A stretch of DNA of 64,000 bases. It comes from Dactylonectria macrodidyma (Eukaryota > Ascomycota > Sordariomycetes > Hypocreales > Nectriaceae). The notes below the pieces were generated by a model. It saw only the letters and a program-made list of their open reading frames with translations. It ran no database searches and was not told the origin of the DNA. This document shows positions 33,756-45,177 of the stretch, piece after piece (within the stretch, counting starts at the first letter, position 1; each line of letters starts with the position of its first letter). Both the position numbers and the translations under genes were made by a program. Where the stretch lies: the NCBI GenBank assembly GCA_020744425.1, contig JAGMUV010000002.1, forward strand, positions 4,446,501 to 4,510,500, written 5' to 3'.

Positions 33756-35774
33756 TCATCGCCAGGCACCCTGGCTGAGGGACAGCAATCCGGCCACACA
33801 ATCCATGTCGGGCTTTTTGCTGGGGCTCACTTCGCCGCCTCGCATAAATCTCTCAACGTCATCCTCCCGAGAGATCGCTGGGCACTTCAACACGTCCTCG
33901 AAAATCTCTACTCCTTCCTTGACCAAGCTGCGGTGGCGAGCGGGGGCGGTGTTGGACCGATTTCCCAGAAGGTTAGGGCCTTTTTGCTCCTGAAGCACTC
34001 GGCCGAGTCGTCGCGGATTCGGAGCTTTGGGAGGGGCTGGCGGTAGCGGTCGTCGGTGGTGGGACTCTCCGCGGTTTCCGTCCTCATCCGGGCTCCAGTT
34101 CTCCTTATCCGAGTCCCCAGACGGCGAAACCAGCATCGATACCTTCACCTTTCCGAATTCCTTTTCAGGCTTCTCGGTTTCCTCTTCATCCATCTCGAAA
34201 CGGGTAACGCTGGAGCCGCTGCGGCAGAGTCTGGCTTTCTTTGCCTGGTGAGGCCGCTGAGGCTTCGAGATAGGTGCGTTACGCTTGGCGCCGCTTGGCT
34301 GAAGCACTCCGTTGGACGATCTCAGAAGGCTTATGGCGGCAATGGCTGAGCCGTTGGACTCATGTTCTGCCTGAGCTGTGAGCTCATCGCGGTTCTCGGC
34401 ATCGGCACAAGATTCCCAGGCATGCACATCACGAGATCGGCCTCGCATCAGTCGGGGGGGGAGAGAATTGGTGAGGGTCGAGATGGGAGGCAAGGTGATG
34501 CTTGGGAGTGCACTGTGGCTCCGCTGGAGACTTCGTTGACGTACATGGGGCAGACTGGGAGTAGTGGAGGATGGTCTTGGGGGAAGGTTACGAGTGGGAG
34601 AGGTTTGGTTGGAGACGAGTTCCGCCTTTCCTTCCAGGGACAGTGACAAGCGGACTTTAGACTGGGACTGGCTTGAGAGTTGGGATAGTTCAGAGGAGCA
34701 CGAAGATGGAGGAAAGGGTTCGAGTCTGAACTAAAGTTAGTTTGTTACCCCCAACTGTACAGCAATATAGACATACCTGAAAGAGTCATCACCACCACGT
34801 CCAAGCGTGGGCGGTGTGGAGAAGGAGCTGCCAAGATTCCACCGGTTCGCGAGGTATCCAACGGAGCTAGACATAGAGCTAGATAGAGAGTGGGAACCAT
34901 CTTGTGATTCCTGTGATGGAGAGAAGTCATCGTGTTTGGGGGTCATGTCGGGATGAGAGCGTGGGATACCATCGTTGCCCATGGGAATGGGAGTGCTAGC
35001 GATGAGATCCGAGTGAGATCGTGAAATCGAAGGGGTCTGGAGGAGAGGCTGGGGAGATGCATTGATAGGATTCGTAGTTCGAGAACTAGTGGGGTCGGAT
35101 GCTGGGAATGACTTGTCGATTTTGCTCGGAGTCATGTTCGTGATTGGGTCAGACGAAATTACGTGCATGCCTCCATATCTGAGGGCAGCAATTTCTTGAG
35201 CCGATAGAGGGCGCGATTTTCGTCGATCATTCTGTCGTCGGTTCTGGAACCAGATCTGGAAAGTTATGTTAGTTGATGTGTGTCCAGCGTATTATGCGAG
35301 ACGCGTTGTAATCTAGACGTGAGGCCAACGCGGGCGTGCGTTTATTCAAGGCCCAATGTTTTGTCGGTAGGTTGTGCATGGATTCGGGCGTACCTGGACT
35401 TCCTTCTCATTCAATGAGACGCGCTGGACGATCTCAAGACGCGCCTGCTTATCGGGTTTGGCGTTGTTGCTGTATGCCTCCTCGAGGATCATCTTATCCT
35501 TGGCCCTAAATCACCCAATTGACGCAGTATTAGCTCATCTGATGCTTCCCGAGGGGCATCGCACCCTAATAATGATGGTATCAACATACGCAGTCCGCTT
35601 CCGCTTGCCCTTGGGATGCTTCTCGTTCTCGGAGGCCGGTCGAGGGCTGGCGGCGACATCCGCAAGCGGGGGAAGGATGTGGGAGGTGAAAGATTCGTCA
35701 TGGCGTGCAGCGGAAGATGCCGCGTGCTGGTCCGGCGAGGCGGAAAAGGCGGCAGAGGGAGAGGTGTTGGCCAT
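33756..35774 (-). CDS. Homeodomain transcription factor
   Basis: Minus-strand exons 35774-35590, 35505-35394, 35255-34777 and 34725-33756 join in frame to 581 aa. The homeodomain spans residues about 53-112: KGKRKRTAAKDKMILEEAY, then KPDKQARLEIVQRVSLNEKEV, and the recognition helix IWFQNRRQNDRRKSR supplied by exon 3. Directly after it comes PLSAQEIAALRYGG, a segment I associate with the fungal Yox1/Htf-like homeodomain group. The rest is Ser/Pro-rich and disordered. A Lys/Arg-rich stretch (KRNAPISKPQRPHQAKKARL) could act as a nuclear signal. Two introns interrupt the homeodomain. The last intron is resolved by frame: the acceptor TTCAG at 34726-34730 keeps the frame, the nearer TTTAG does not. 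Confidence 0.88.
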
Positions 35775-38617
35775 GGCGCGGAGAGGAGGAGGATGATGGA
35801 GATGGCCTTATGAGACGACGAGAGGCATTACTGGGAGGGCGGTCTGAGAGGAGGAGGAAGAGGTGGATGGCGGCTAGAGGAGGACGATTTGGAAGAGAAG
35901 CGAAAGTAGGTAAGCAGGAGAGAGAAGGAGTTGAGAAGACGGGGAGAGCAGGGAGTAGCGGATGAAGAAGAGCAAAAGAGAGGCTGTCGTGTGAAGGCGT
36001 TGTGCAACCAGAGACGTGTGGGCGTCGAGGTACGTGAGCGTGGGCGTGGTCGTGAACGTGGAACCGCGGAGAGGAGGAATGCCAAACGGGCAAGTGCTAA
36101 AACGAGGCGACTCAGGCCCCATCGTCCCTTCCCATTTTCCCTCCCCTCCCCCCTCTTGGTTCCTGCTCCGCGTTTTTTGCCCATAATCTGGCGAATGGCC
36201 TCGCGCCCCTGGGATGGCCGTGTCCCAATTGGGAAACCATGTCAACACGCGTTGCACGTGCCCCCTGTCTTTGTATATGGCCGCCTCTCCACTCGACAAA
36301 ACACTTTCAAAACTGCATGCAGATGTGGACGAATTACGATTCCAGACGTGCGAGCAAAGTACCGCCCAACCTCCCGACTATCACTTCCATGTGCTCTCCT
36401 CTCTTCTCCCCGTCTCTTCGCTTGTGCTGACCGCCTTCCCGCCTTCCTTTCTGCTATGTTGGCTGGTTATTTCGTTGAGGCCCAAAGCCATTGCGCCCCA
36501 GCCATCTTGCTCCTCTATCTTGTGTGGTTGAGTTGAGTGCAATGCCAATACGGGTGCAGTGCGGCAGTTCAAGTTACGTCGCGGTTTCAATATTTTGCTT
36601 GGTGCTCCGTTTATTTTGGTCCCGATACGAGCTTTGACTCGACCCATGTTTTTGGGGGGGCTAATTGACAGATGCATCTCCCCCGCAACCAACCAAGCGA
36701 CGCGCTCCCTCAGGCGCGTACAGTATGTATGATCAATTACTTTTTCTTTCCGTTTAAAATACCTTCATGCCCTTCCCAGCCCCCAGCCCCTCCCGTCCAC
36801 TTCGTCGAGCTGAGACTGCTCCAATGAGGTCCTGCATTCGCAGGCCATTCTCGCAGCTCGTTAATGCTGGTGGTGGTTGACCTGCCAGATGTTGATGTAG
36901 GGGGGCACATAAACAATAACATCAACAACAACAACATCACGCACACTCTCACGCACGCATGCTCGCACATCAGTCCGCTCATTTCCTTCCTTCTCTATGC
37001 TTCAACTCTTCCATTCCCCTCATGCCCCACGCTGGATGAACGGCTTGATGATCCCCCGGTCATCTCATGGCCATGTTCGCGACCCCCCTGCCTCATTAAG
37101 TGGCTGCATACGCCAGCGCCAGGGGTCTTCTGCGCGCCATCCATCCCATTTAACTAAATCACGACGCCAAGTCTAATCTCATTAATTCGATCTTCGACAC
37201 GGATCCCTGTTGTCGTGGTCCTTGCCATCTATCTTTAACGAGTCACGTTCCAGGATCAGATCATATTAAAGTGGTACATGGATATCAATATTCGCGGCTG
37301 AATGATGGACGAGAGCACATGGGCCACCAAATCCCCCCCACTAGGTAGACTAAGTGTGTCGTCTGAGGATGGCAGCATCTTCATCTCAGGAAGAGTATGA
37401 GCGTGGGATGGTTATGGAGTTGGAAATTGCCTCGCGTGATTGAGATACGTACAATGAAGTCTGGACCGATTACCTTACCCATAGCATAATATCATGAGAA
37501 AGATGGTAGAATAGACTTGGCTAAACCAAGCGCTAAGATAACGTCATGTGTCTAAGGTTAGACCCAACCTGGCCTGGTGAATTTACCATGTCTAGGTAAT
37601 CAGTATTGGCCCAGTCGCTGTGGACCAACATTTTAACTCTGTTCGACTTCCCACTGGGCGAGCTCATTCCAGAGTGGGCAAATTGAGAGCAGGATTGTCG
37701 TAAACATGGCGCACTCAACCTTCACTGCATCCCCTCTAAACACGGGCTCCTCGATTATCCAATGAACTACAATACTATGCTTCGCTGTTCACAGGGCGTT
37801 CAGGGAAATGTAAATAACCTACAAAGTAGGTACGTAGGTAAGTCGTTGACCTATAGGGTAGCTGCGTCGCGCTGCACTAGGGATGACGACATCGACGACG
37901 AACGTTGAAGCAATCATACCTATCCACGCTTCAGTCGACCCGGCCAACAATGTCATGGTGATGCCACTCATTGGTGGTTAGCATAATATGAAAGGCCTCT
38001 GTGTCATGTTGATCAACCCATAATATCACATTGCGCCATAGATATTTTCCTGGGTTAAGGCTTTAACTGCAAGCAAGTGCTTTTCGCGTGCGATTGTTGA
38101 GTCGACACCTTGTCGGACGCAAACATGGTCAATTCAAAACAGCACAGTGTTTGCACCGATACTGAAGCCATAGCTCGACATGGTGACACTTGCCATTCAA
38201 TCTGTTAGAACTTGATACTGGAATTACTCCGTCGTCATGGGCAAATCCACAATTTCCTTTGCTGGATACCGAGGCACATTTGTGAGATGAAATGGATTCG
38301 CAAGTTTGAAGGAAAACTTCATAACCAAGCCACGCAAACTTGGCTATGGTGTTGTTTTCAAGGATGTCTAGCTAGCTAAAGAGGCCACCGATCTGTGCAG
38401 TGGCGCCACCCCATCTACCTCAAGTGAGGGACGACGGCCGTCTTTTGTGCCGTCCATAATCACGCTACTTTAACCCTGGCACTTTCGTCCTGTATCTCAT
38501 AAATGGTCATTCCGGCTGCCTATGTGCCATCCTCAAATACTTCTCATGCTTCATCCTGCCGGAACATGGAGTATCCTCCTCAACAAAGTATCCCGTGACC
38601 GTGACTGGTCGAGCCAT
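35775..38617. other. Gene-free region upstream of the homeodomain gene
   Basis: No supportable gene in 2.8 kb. On the minus strand the first 350 bases upstream of the homeodomain start are strongly C/T-rich (TCCTCCTCTTC-like runs at about 35830-36170), consistent with a long leader and promoter. A CAACAA/ATCAAC-rich patch lies near 36915-36940 and TACGTA-type sequence near 37818-37841. The right end holds the 3' side of the Ran gene. Confidence 0.55.
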
Positions 38618-39571
38618 TTACAGGTCATCGTCCGAAAGCTCACCAGGCAGGGGTTGGGCAGCGGCCTCGCGCATCTCCTCCTCGTACTTGGCGGCGAGGG
38701 CAGGATCGACGGTGGCGGTGGGAGGAGCAAGGGCAGGGGCAGCGACGAACTCCTGCATTACGGGTTAGCAATTTGGCCCGAAGTCGGTGGGAAACGAGGG
38801 CATCATACCAGCTGAGCGTTACCAACAAGCTTGCGGGCGAGCCAGAGGAAGGGCTTCTCGAAGTTGTAGTTGGACTTGGCAGAGATATCGTAGTACTGGA
38901 GGTTCTTCTTGCGGTGGAAAGTGATGGTCTTGGCCTTGACCTTTCGCTCCTTCACATCGACCTTGTTGCCGCAGAGAACAATGGGGATGTTCTCGCAAAC
39001 TCGGACGAGATCACCTGAAATTGGTTGGTGAGCTGAAGCCTTTAGAGATGGGTTGAGTTGGGGATAACGTACGGTGCCAGTTGGGAACGTTCTTGTAGGT
39101 GATGCGGGAAGTAACATCGAACATGATGATACCGCACTGGCCGTTGATGTAGTAGCCGTCACGGAGGCCACCGAACTTCTCTTGACCAGCGGTATCCCAC
39201 ACATCGAAGCGGATCTTGCCAAAGTTCTGATGGGAATTAGTACCCCGCTATTCCATCGAGGGGTCGAAAGGACTTACGGTGGTGAAGTCGAGAGGGTGGA
39301 CCTCGACACCGAGGGTGGCCATGTACTTCTTCTCGAACTCACCAGTCAAGTGGCGCTTGACGAAGGTGGTCTGGTGAAAAGTCAGTCAGCTTTGGAGCTC
39401 CGAATATCATGATGTCTCCCGTCGAGGCCCAAGGCGCGAAGCGGGATGACGAAGGCCCGCCGATAAGAACGATGAGGGCGATTTGCTGGGCAGAATTATA
39501 CACACCTTTCCGGTACCACCATCACCGACAAGCACCAGCTTGAAGGTGGGAGTGTTGTCCTGCTCGGCCAT
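38618..39571 (-). CDS. ran1: Ran GTPase (Gsp1/Spi1 type)
   Basis: Small GTPase that drives nucleocytoplasmic transport and spindle assembly. Minus-strand exons 39571-39506, 39370-39278, 39226-39073, 39014-38809 and 38752-38618 give 217 aa, the expected length. The G1 loop GDGGTGKTT is split by the first intron after the Lys codon. G2 region is HPLDF, G3 is [17 protein letters not shown]4 is GNKVD and G5 is [20 protein letters not shown]. The protein ends in the Ran-specific acidic tail ELSDDDL and has no CAAX box, so it is not prenylated. Strong identity to the Ran family throughout. Confidence 0.97.
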
Positions 39572-41235
39572 TTTGTGAAGGCGTCGAAGCGACGGGTGAA
39601 CGTAAACAAGCGGGGTGCTGAGATGCGGGAGTTAGCTACTGTAGAGCGGTAGGGACAGCGCGAGCAAGTCGTTCAGAGAGAGCGGGCATGGTGCCAAGGT
39701 CGAATACGGCGAGGAGAGGGATCCTAAATACCTTGAGATACGTCGCTGGAGGTGGGTACGTGGTTGATTGACGAACTTGACAGCGCAGGTCAACCTGATG
39801 TTTTGAAGGCGGCGGGGAACTTGGGCAGGGGAAGTGCCTTAAGCGAAAAAATCAGTCGCCCCAAGGTGGGCTGCTGCACGTGATACGCAGCACGGATCAC
39901 GGACATGATTCAACCAGGGAACAGCAAGCCAGCCAGCGCAGCCTGGCAATAAAACCCAGGCAAGCCAGGTATTTTGCCTCCCTGGTACTCTGCCTGGTCT
40001 TTTTTTGCGCTCCAGGTCCGCGCCTTGCTACAAGCTACCTAGCATGGTGCGTATGCCCGCCAGGTTCACCGTCACCGTCGCCGTCACCGCCTTGTGCCAG
40101 TGGTCTGCCTATGCCGGCTAGAATCTTCCACCCATTGGTTGGCTAGTTGGGCACCGCTGGCCCGCTGCAAGTCTGGTTGTGTGATCATTGATGAGCAGCG
40201 GAGCGCTGGGTCGCTGCAGCAGGTGCTTTCACTGCCTGTTGAGTGATGGAGTGCCAAGTTTGAATTGCCCGCTCGATGCCCGCCCACACGGCTGTGCGGC
40301 CAGCTGCTCTCCTTATCGGCTGGTGACATCGGAAATCTTTCGGGCAGCAGGGCGGTCTACCGGCAAGGATGCGCACACGACTTCTGAATTTTTTTTCTCC
40401 TACGGGATTCAGGCAACCGACTGAAATTGCTTGGGCACGAACGGTATCCTTCTCTGTCTATGTGCCGGGTTTGGTCAGCTAGGTGCGTACCTACCTACGT
40501 AGCAATTACGAGGGCGACACAAATTAGAACAATCCTTGTTTTCCTACCTATGTCTAATTACTGCAAGTAGAGTACATAATGCACCTACTACGTAGTACGC
40601 CCCTCATGTCGCACTACAGTTGTAATGACAGACAGGTGGCGGCATGCTGGCCTGTGCTGGAATGTTTCTGTTCCATCAACCCAAATCCGTGTCTCGGAAT
40701 GATTTATTCGGATGGTCGCCTTGGCAATTGGAATCTCAGGCAAGTACAGTTGTTTCTATTCTCATCGAAGATATTCATCTTGGGCTTTTCTACCTACCTT
40801 TCAGCCAACATCAGTCCAAGGCAGCTTCTGGCAGGGTTCGCGAACATCAACCACCACAAAACGCTTGGAAGCTACTAAACTCGACTTTCTTTTTTGTACG
40901 AGGTGGCCTACTAGATGGATGGCAGTCCACAGGCACACGGTGGATGCCTACTACGTAGGTTGGGTGTGGAGAGATGATGCCCGAGATGCCTGTGACTGCG
41001 TGCTTTGTAATCATCTCTCGCCCAAAAGTGTTGGATCTCGATCTTAGCATCATGTTGCCACTCTCACGCCTCGAAACCGACCTACGGTATGGCGTAGCCT
41101 GTAACCGGATGTCTCTCGACTTCTTGAACATTGCCCGGGCCGTTTGGCCGTGATTACGTGAGCGCCTTTAGATATTCGCTGTACTACGCCGCGAGGCTTT
41201 GTCCGCAAATTTAGGTGCACATGGATGTCGTCCCT
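39572..41235. other. Intergenic region with TACGTA palindromes
   Basis: This stretch contains the promoter and leader of the minus-strand Ran gene and the 3' side of Nas2. No ORF looks coding. Three patches carry the palindromic core CTACGTAG or TACCTACGTAG (about 40480-40502, 40584-40598 and 40947-40960). A CCAGG/CCTGG-rich patch lies at 39914-40000. Confidence 0.5.
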
Positions 41236-42105
41236 TTAGAGTGGGAGAATGTGACAGCCCAACATTCCACGTCCACCCCAATCTTTTCTGGGGGTCAGGA
41301 TCAACCGTAGCTCTTCTCGTCCTGCCACGCCTATTGGACGTGAAACTTTGATAAAGACGTTCCTCTGATGACAAATTAGTTGGAGGTATCTACTCGGTTT
41401 GGGGCCTCTGCACTTACTCCCTCGTTCCCCTGCACGCACTCCGCTACCTTCTTGAGGTTGTCATGATTGGATCGATTCGCGTAGCCAAAATTGCGAATCT
41501 CGTCACCAGCTTTCAAGCCAGAGAGTTCAGCTGGACTTCCTGAAGCAACGGTGTTAACCTTTGCAAACGGCGGGTCTAAGGTTTCGGGTTGCGAGTCTGG
41601 CAGGATGGGCAGTTCACTGCTAGAACTGGGTGCTGGCTCCTCGTCGGCCTCAAGAGTCGCAAAATGTTCGTGGAGGAACTTTTCGATCCGGGTCATGAGA
41701 CTTGTATAATCGTTTCGGAGTCGAATAATTCGAGCCCTTGTCGTCCGGACTGGGATTGGTTAGCTGGCGAGTGAGAGCGGAACATAAAGCTGCATCGTAC
41801 TCTGGGCGACATCTAGGTCGGCGCGAGGGAAGCCGTCTCTCGTGATGAGCGGCGTATTCATGTCTACTCCGTGCTAATGCCTAATTAGCAAGAAGTATCG
41901 AATAATATACACAGAGAAATATGATGAAGCATACTGAGTCGAGCACGCTGCCTAGCGCCTTGAGTTCTGCTTCGATGTCATCCTTCTTTCGTTCCAGCTC
42001 TTTGAAGCTCAACTGCCCCGCATCGCCGTTGCCTGCGAAGGAGCTTGTTTGCCCGGACGGGACCGTGGGTGCGTGTAGATTGTTCATTTTGAGGGGCAAT
42101 CCCAT
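41236..42105 (-). CDS. nas2: 26S proteasome assembly chaperone Nas2 (PSMD9/p27)
   Basis: Chaperone of the proteasome base that holds the Rpt5 module. Minus-strand exons 42105-41935, 41873-41801, 41749-41418 and 41364-41236 give 234 aa. The N-terminal coiled region contains LHAPTVPSG, LSFKELERKKDDIEAELKAL and, across two introns, HGVDMNTPLITRDGFPRADLDVAQIRTTRAR (residues 58-88). The C-terminal PDZ-like domain has FAKVNTVASGSPAELSGLKAGDEI, followed by VFIKVSRP and LRLILTPRKDWGGRGMLGCHI. The MGLPLK start at 42105 was chosen because the first 20 residues resemble fungal homologs; an ATG at 42087 is the alternative. Transcribed divergently from the PWI-domain gene. Confidence 0.92.
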
Positions 42106-42476
42106 ATCTCGGTAAGATTCTTGCAACAAATACGAAGCCTGGAACAACTGGAAAACGGGAAACAAGTTCACGTTGCGTGGAGTAGGTAGGCTTCCTTAGA
42201 TGACGCGCCTCACCTCCCACTGTGAGAGAGAGCTTCAGTGGCTTTCACAGTGGCTTTCACAGTGGCTCAGCACATTTTCTTGGTACGTACTTGCTGGAGT
42301 CACTGAAACAAACCTCCTGGAAAACAAGGTGGCCCGTGCACACCGCTCGGCATTAGCCAGAAATTGAAGGCCGATGCCCGCCCTCCTGTGTTGGCGACGT
42401 CACTTTTTCATTTTCAGCATCTTTGCCTAACAACGCGTCTCTCTTGACATACATTGGCACCGCGATTCAGCCCACC
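42106..42476. promoter_or_regulatory. Divergent promoter between Nas2 and PWI-domain gene
   Basis: 371 bp separate the outward-facing starts. It contains a 12-bp tandem repeat (listed separately) in the middle and an inverted CCAAT box (ATTGG) at 42453-42457. Confidence 0.45.
42236..42267. repeat. 12-bp tandem repeat CAGTGGCTTTCA
   Basis: The unit CAGTGGCTTTCA occurs at 42236-42247 and 42248-42259, followed by a partial copy CAGTGGCT at 42260-42267, without mismatches. It lies in the shared promoter of Nas2 and the PWI-domain gene. Confidence 0.85.
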
Positions 42477-43916
42477 ATGGCTACCGGAGTTGATGCACGG
42501 CTACTAAAGTCGACCAAGTTCCCTGCCGAGTTCAGCCAGAAGGTTGACATGCAGAAAGTCAACCTCCAGGTTATGAAAAAGTTCGTGAGCTACCGCCCCC
42601 CAATCTTCCCTTATCCTCGCTGACCCTTTTGTCCAGGTGGATCGCCAGCAGGATATCCGAAATCCTCGGCAACGAAGACGATGTAGTGATCGAGCTTTGC
42701 TTCAATCTGATCGAGGGATCACGATACGTACGCCACATACCTGCCTCGAGGAGATAATAGTCATACTAATCGCTGTGCTCGCAGCCGGACATCAAGTCCC
42801 TACAGATTCAACTTACCGGCTTTCTCGACAAAGACACGGCACCGTTCTGTAAAGATTTATGGAGGCTGCTTCTGAGTGCTCAGGACAGTCCCCAGGGGGT
42901 CCCCAAAGAGCTTCTAGAAGCCAAAAAACTTGAGCTCATCCAAGAAAAGGTACTCATTCGGTTGCATCGCTGTCACCATTGGCCTAAGTTAACGTGTCCC
43001 TGTTCAGATTGAGGCAGACCGTGCCGCCGAAGGCGCTCGAAAAAGACGCGACGAGTTGGACCGCCGAGATCGCGAAATTGCCGATTTGAAAGACCGTGAT
43101 CGCCGAGATCGTGCGGCTGGACGGGGTGACACCTGGCAGGGCCGACGAGGCGATCGCGATCGCGGTAACCGGGGGCGAGGTGATTTCAGGAGGAATGCCA
43201 ACCGATCACGCTCACCAGGTCCCCGGTTCCGTGATCAGAGGGACTCATACGGGCGCGACAGTTACGTTCCACGGGGCCGAGGTGGCGGAGGGCGCGATCG
43301 CGGTGATCGTGGCACTCGCAGGCGGTCGCGCAGTCGCTCGGCTTCAGCCTCTGATTCGGCATCGTCTCGATCCAACTCGCGCAGTCGCAGCCGCAGTGGC
43401 TCACGCAGTAGTGGACGATCGTATAATCGAAACCGGAGAAGGTCACCGGCGGGACGACGAGACCAGCGCAAGAGATCGAGATCATCCGGAGCGGATGGAT
43501 ATCGACCTCAATCAAACCGCAGTGGCAGAGGGCGTCGATACGCCCCAAACCGTCGATCGGGTTCTGTCTCTTCCGAAAGGCGTTCACCTTCACCAAAGCG
43601 AAGAAGATACTCTTCGTCACGAAGCCGATCGTTCGATCGTCGGAAGCGTCATTCGAGAAGTGTCTCGTCGTCAAGATCAAGAGGCTCTTCGGAGTCTCGC
43701 AGTCGGAGCCGCAGTGCATTGCCCCAGAGCCGGGGGCGACGCCCGTCTAGGAGACGAGGATCTCGCAACGACCTACGACGGAACAGTTCCTCACCTGCGT
43801 CACCCTCCAGAACCCAGGGCAAGTCAGCTGATATTTCTGAAGATGAACCTCGCGCCCCGCCATCGAAGCCACATGCCGAGCCTGTGAGAGACGACGAAGA
43901 CGTGGGTAAGCCGTGA
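42477..43916 (+). CDS. PWI-domain, RS-rich splicing factor (SRRM1/SRm160-like)
   Basis: Exons 42477-42580, 42637-42727, 42785-42949 and 43008-43916 give 422 aa. The PWI domain (residues about 25-110, RNA/DNA binding) is assembled from the first three exons: KVDMQKVNLQVMKKWIASRI, then ILGNEDDVVIELCFNLIE, and YPDIKSLQIQLTGFLDKDTA with FCKDLWRLLLSAQ. After a charged helix (RDELDRRDREIADLKDRDRR) comes an RGG-like stretch (RGRGDFRR, RGRGGGGRDRGDRG) and a long Arg-Ser domain, typical of spliceosomal co-activators of the SRRM1 class. Nuclear localisation is expected. The RS-encoding repeats leave long open frames on other frames and strand; I treat these as shadows. The first intron uses the unusual GTTCGT donor. 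Confidence 0.9.
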
Positions 43917-44516
43917 TTGTGAGGGAGAGGAATGATGGCCTTGTGGTTGCGGACACTGACAAGTGGCAAGCCACAGACAATGATAAATTCGCATAGTAAC
44001 ACTCCATGACTGCGACGATGAGGTTTTCTTCAGAGCGACTTTTCAGCGTTGAGGCTAACAGTTGTTGAAGTGCCTCTACCAACATCGGGCTCTCTCTTTT
44101 GTAATATTCGCATTGAAAAACGGAACCGAACTAAAATTGAAGAAGAAAATAGTAAAAATGCCTTAGAATACGGAGTACTTAATGAGTCAATGAATCTAGA
44201 CTTGGGACCTCTGAGATATTATTTGACGTTTTTTTGGACCTCCAAATGACCAGAAGAGAGAGGTCGATAGCTGCCAGCGGCACGTGCAAATGATGCCACT
44301 TGAAACGACTGGGCAAGTAAGCGCGTTCTCGCGGCCCCACCTTCCGCGATTTAAGCGCGTTCGCGCGGGTGCCATGACGCCCCGCGATTCCGATGCGCGC
44401 AACCCCAACTTTCCCATTTCAACAACCGTCAGCAACAAAAGCGCCAACTAAGAAACCTAACGACCACCGACCCATCCCCGCTCCTACGTGAAATATAGTA
44501 CCAAAAAATAAGGTGC
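43917..44516. other. Intergenic spacer between PWI and Eaf6 genes
   Basis: About 200 bp of AT-rich sequence (44100-44240), probably the 3' flank of the PWI gene, are followed by a GC-rich stretch with repeated GCGCGTT/CGCGC motifs (44320-44400) ahead of the Eaf6 start. No gene seen. Confidence 0.5.
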
Positions 44517-45177
44517 ATGGCAGAAAGGAAGCAAGGGAACGCTGGTGGCTCTGGGGCGGGTCAACCAACGATGTCGGAGTACAAGAAGGCGCAAGCTCGG
44601 GTGCGAGACCTGGTTGAGAAGCGGAGGTTGCTGGAGAGGCGTCTGGTAATGTGCCCGGAAATGAGTCGTGACGGCCCATCTACGGAGTTTTACTAATGCC
44701 TTTTCAGACCCAAGTGGAAGATGGTATTGCACAGAAGGAGTCGGCGTATCTGGATAGTACACCGGCTGGAAATATCATTACGGGTTTTGACAATTACATG
44801 AAGGGGACAAGTGGAGCGGCTGCGCAACGGCGGAAGGCTGGACCTATGGAGCAGAACCGAGTGTTCTCACGGTCTTCCATCTCGTACCGACCGAACAACC
44901 TGGTAAGAACATGGGCAGGTTGAGATTTTGGAAGGACAAGTGTGCTGATGAGTCTATCGCATAGGAGGGAATCGCTCCCGGATCGGGAGGCTCGACACCA
45001 GCTTCACATGCCACCCCGTCATCGGCCCCCTTCCGAGACAACGGGTCGACCAATGCAACACCGACTTCAGCCACTAGCAAAAACGCGAACAAGTTGAAAA
45101 AGAAGGACCAAGAGGAAAGCGAGAACGACACGCAGACGAACAAGAAGCGAACCAACTTTGGTGCACAACGAAAATAG
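44517..45177 (+). CDS. eaf6: NuA4 histone acetyltransferase subunit Eaf6
   Basis: Small accessory subunit of NuA4-type acetyltransferase complexes. Exons 44517-44645, 44708-44902 and 44965-45177 give 178 aa. The Eaf6 core is a coiled coil: EYKKAQARVRDLVEKRRLLERRL joined across intron 1 to TQVEDGIAQKESAYLDSTP, then GNIITGFDNYMKG, the hallmark of the family, and later RVFSRSSISYRPNN. The C-terminal third is Ser/Thr/Asn-rich and ends in a Lys-rich, acidic stretch (KLKKKDQEESEND). Both introns are 62 nt. Confidence 0.93.

Noticed and set aside
36864..36945. AACAACATCAAC-type microsatellite as a possible RNA or CRISPR-like array
   Set aside because: Simple trinucleotide-like repeat without spacers; nothing CRISPR-like is present in the window.
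43096..43887. 263-codon ORF in another frame over the RS exon
   Set aside because: The PWI-to-RS protein in the main frame is convincing; RS codon repeats leave the other frame open. Listed as a low-interest finding only.
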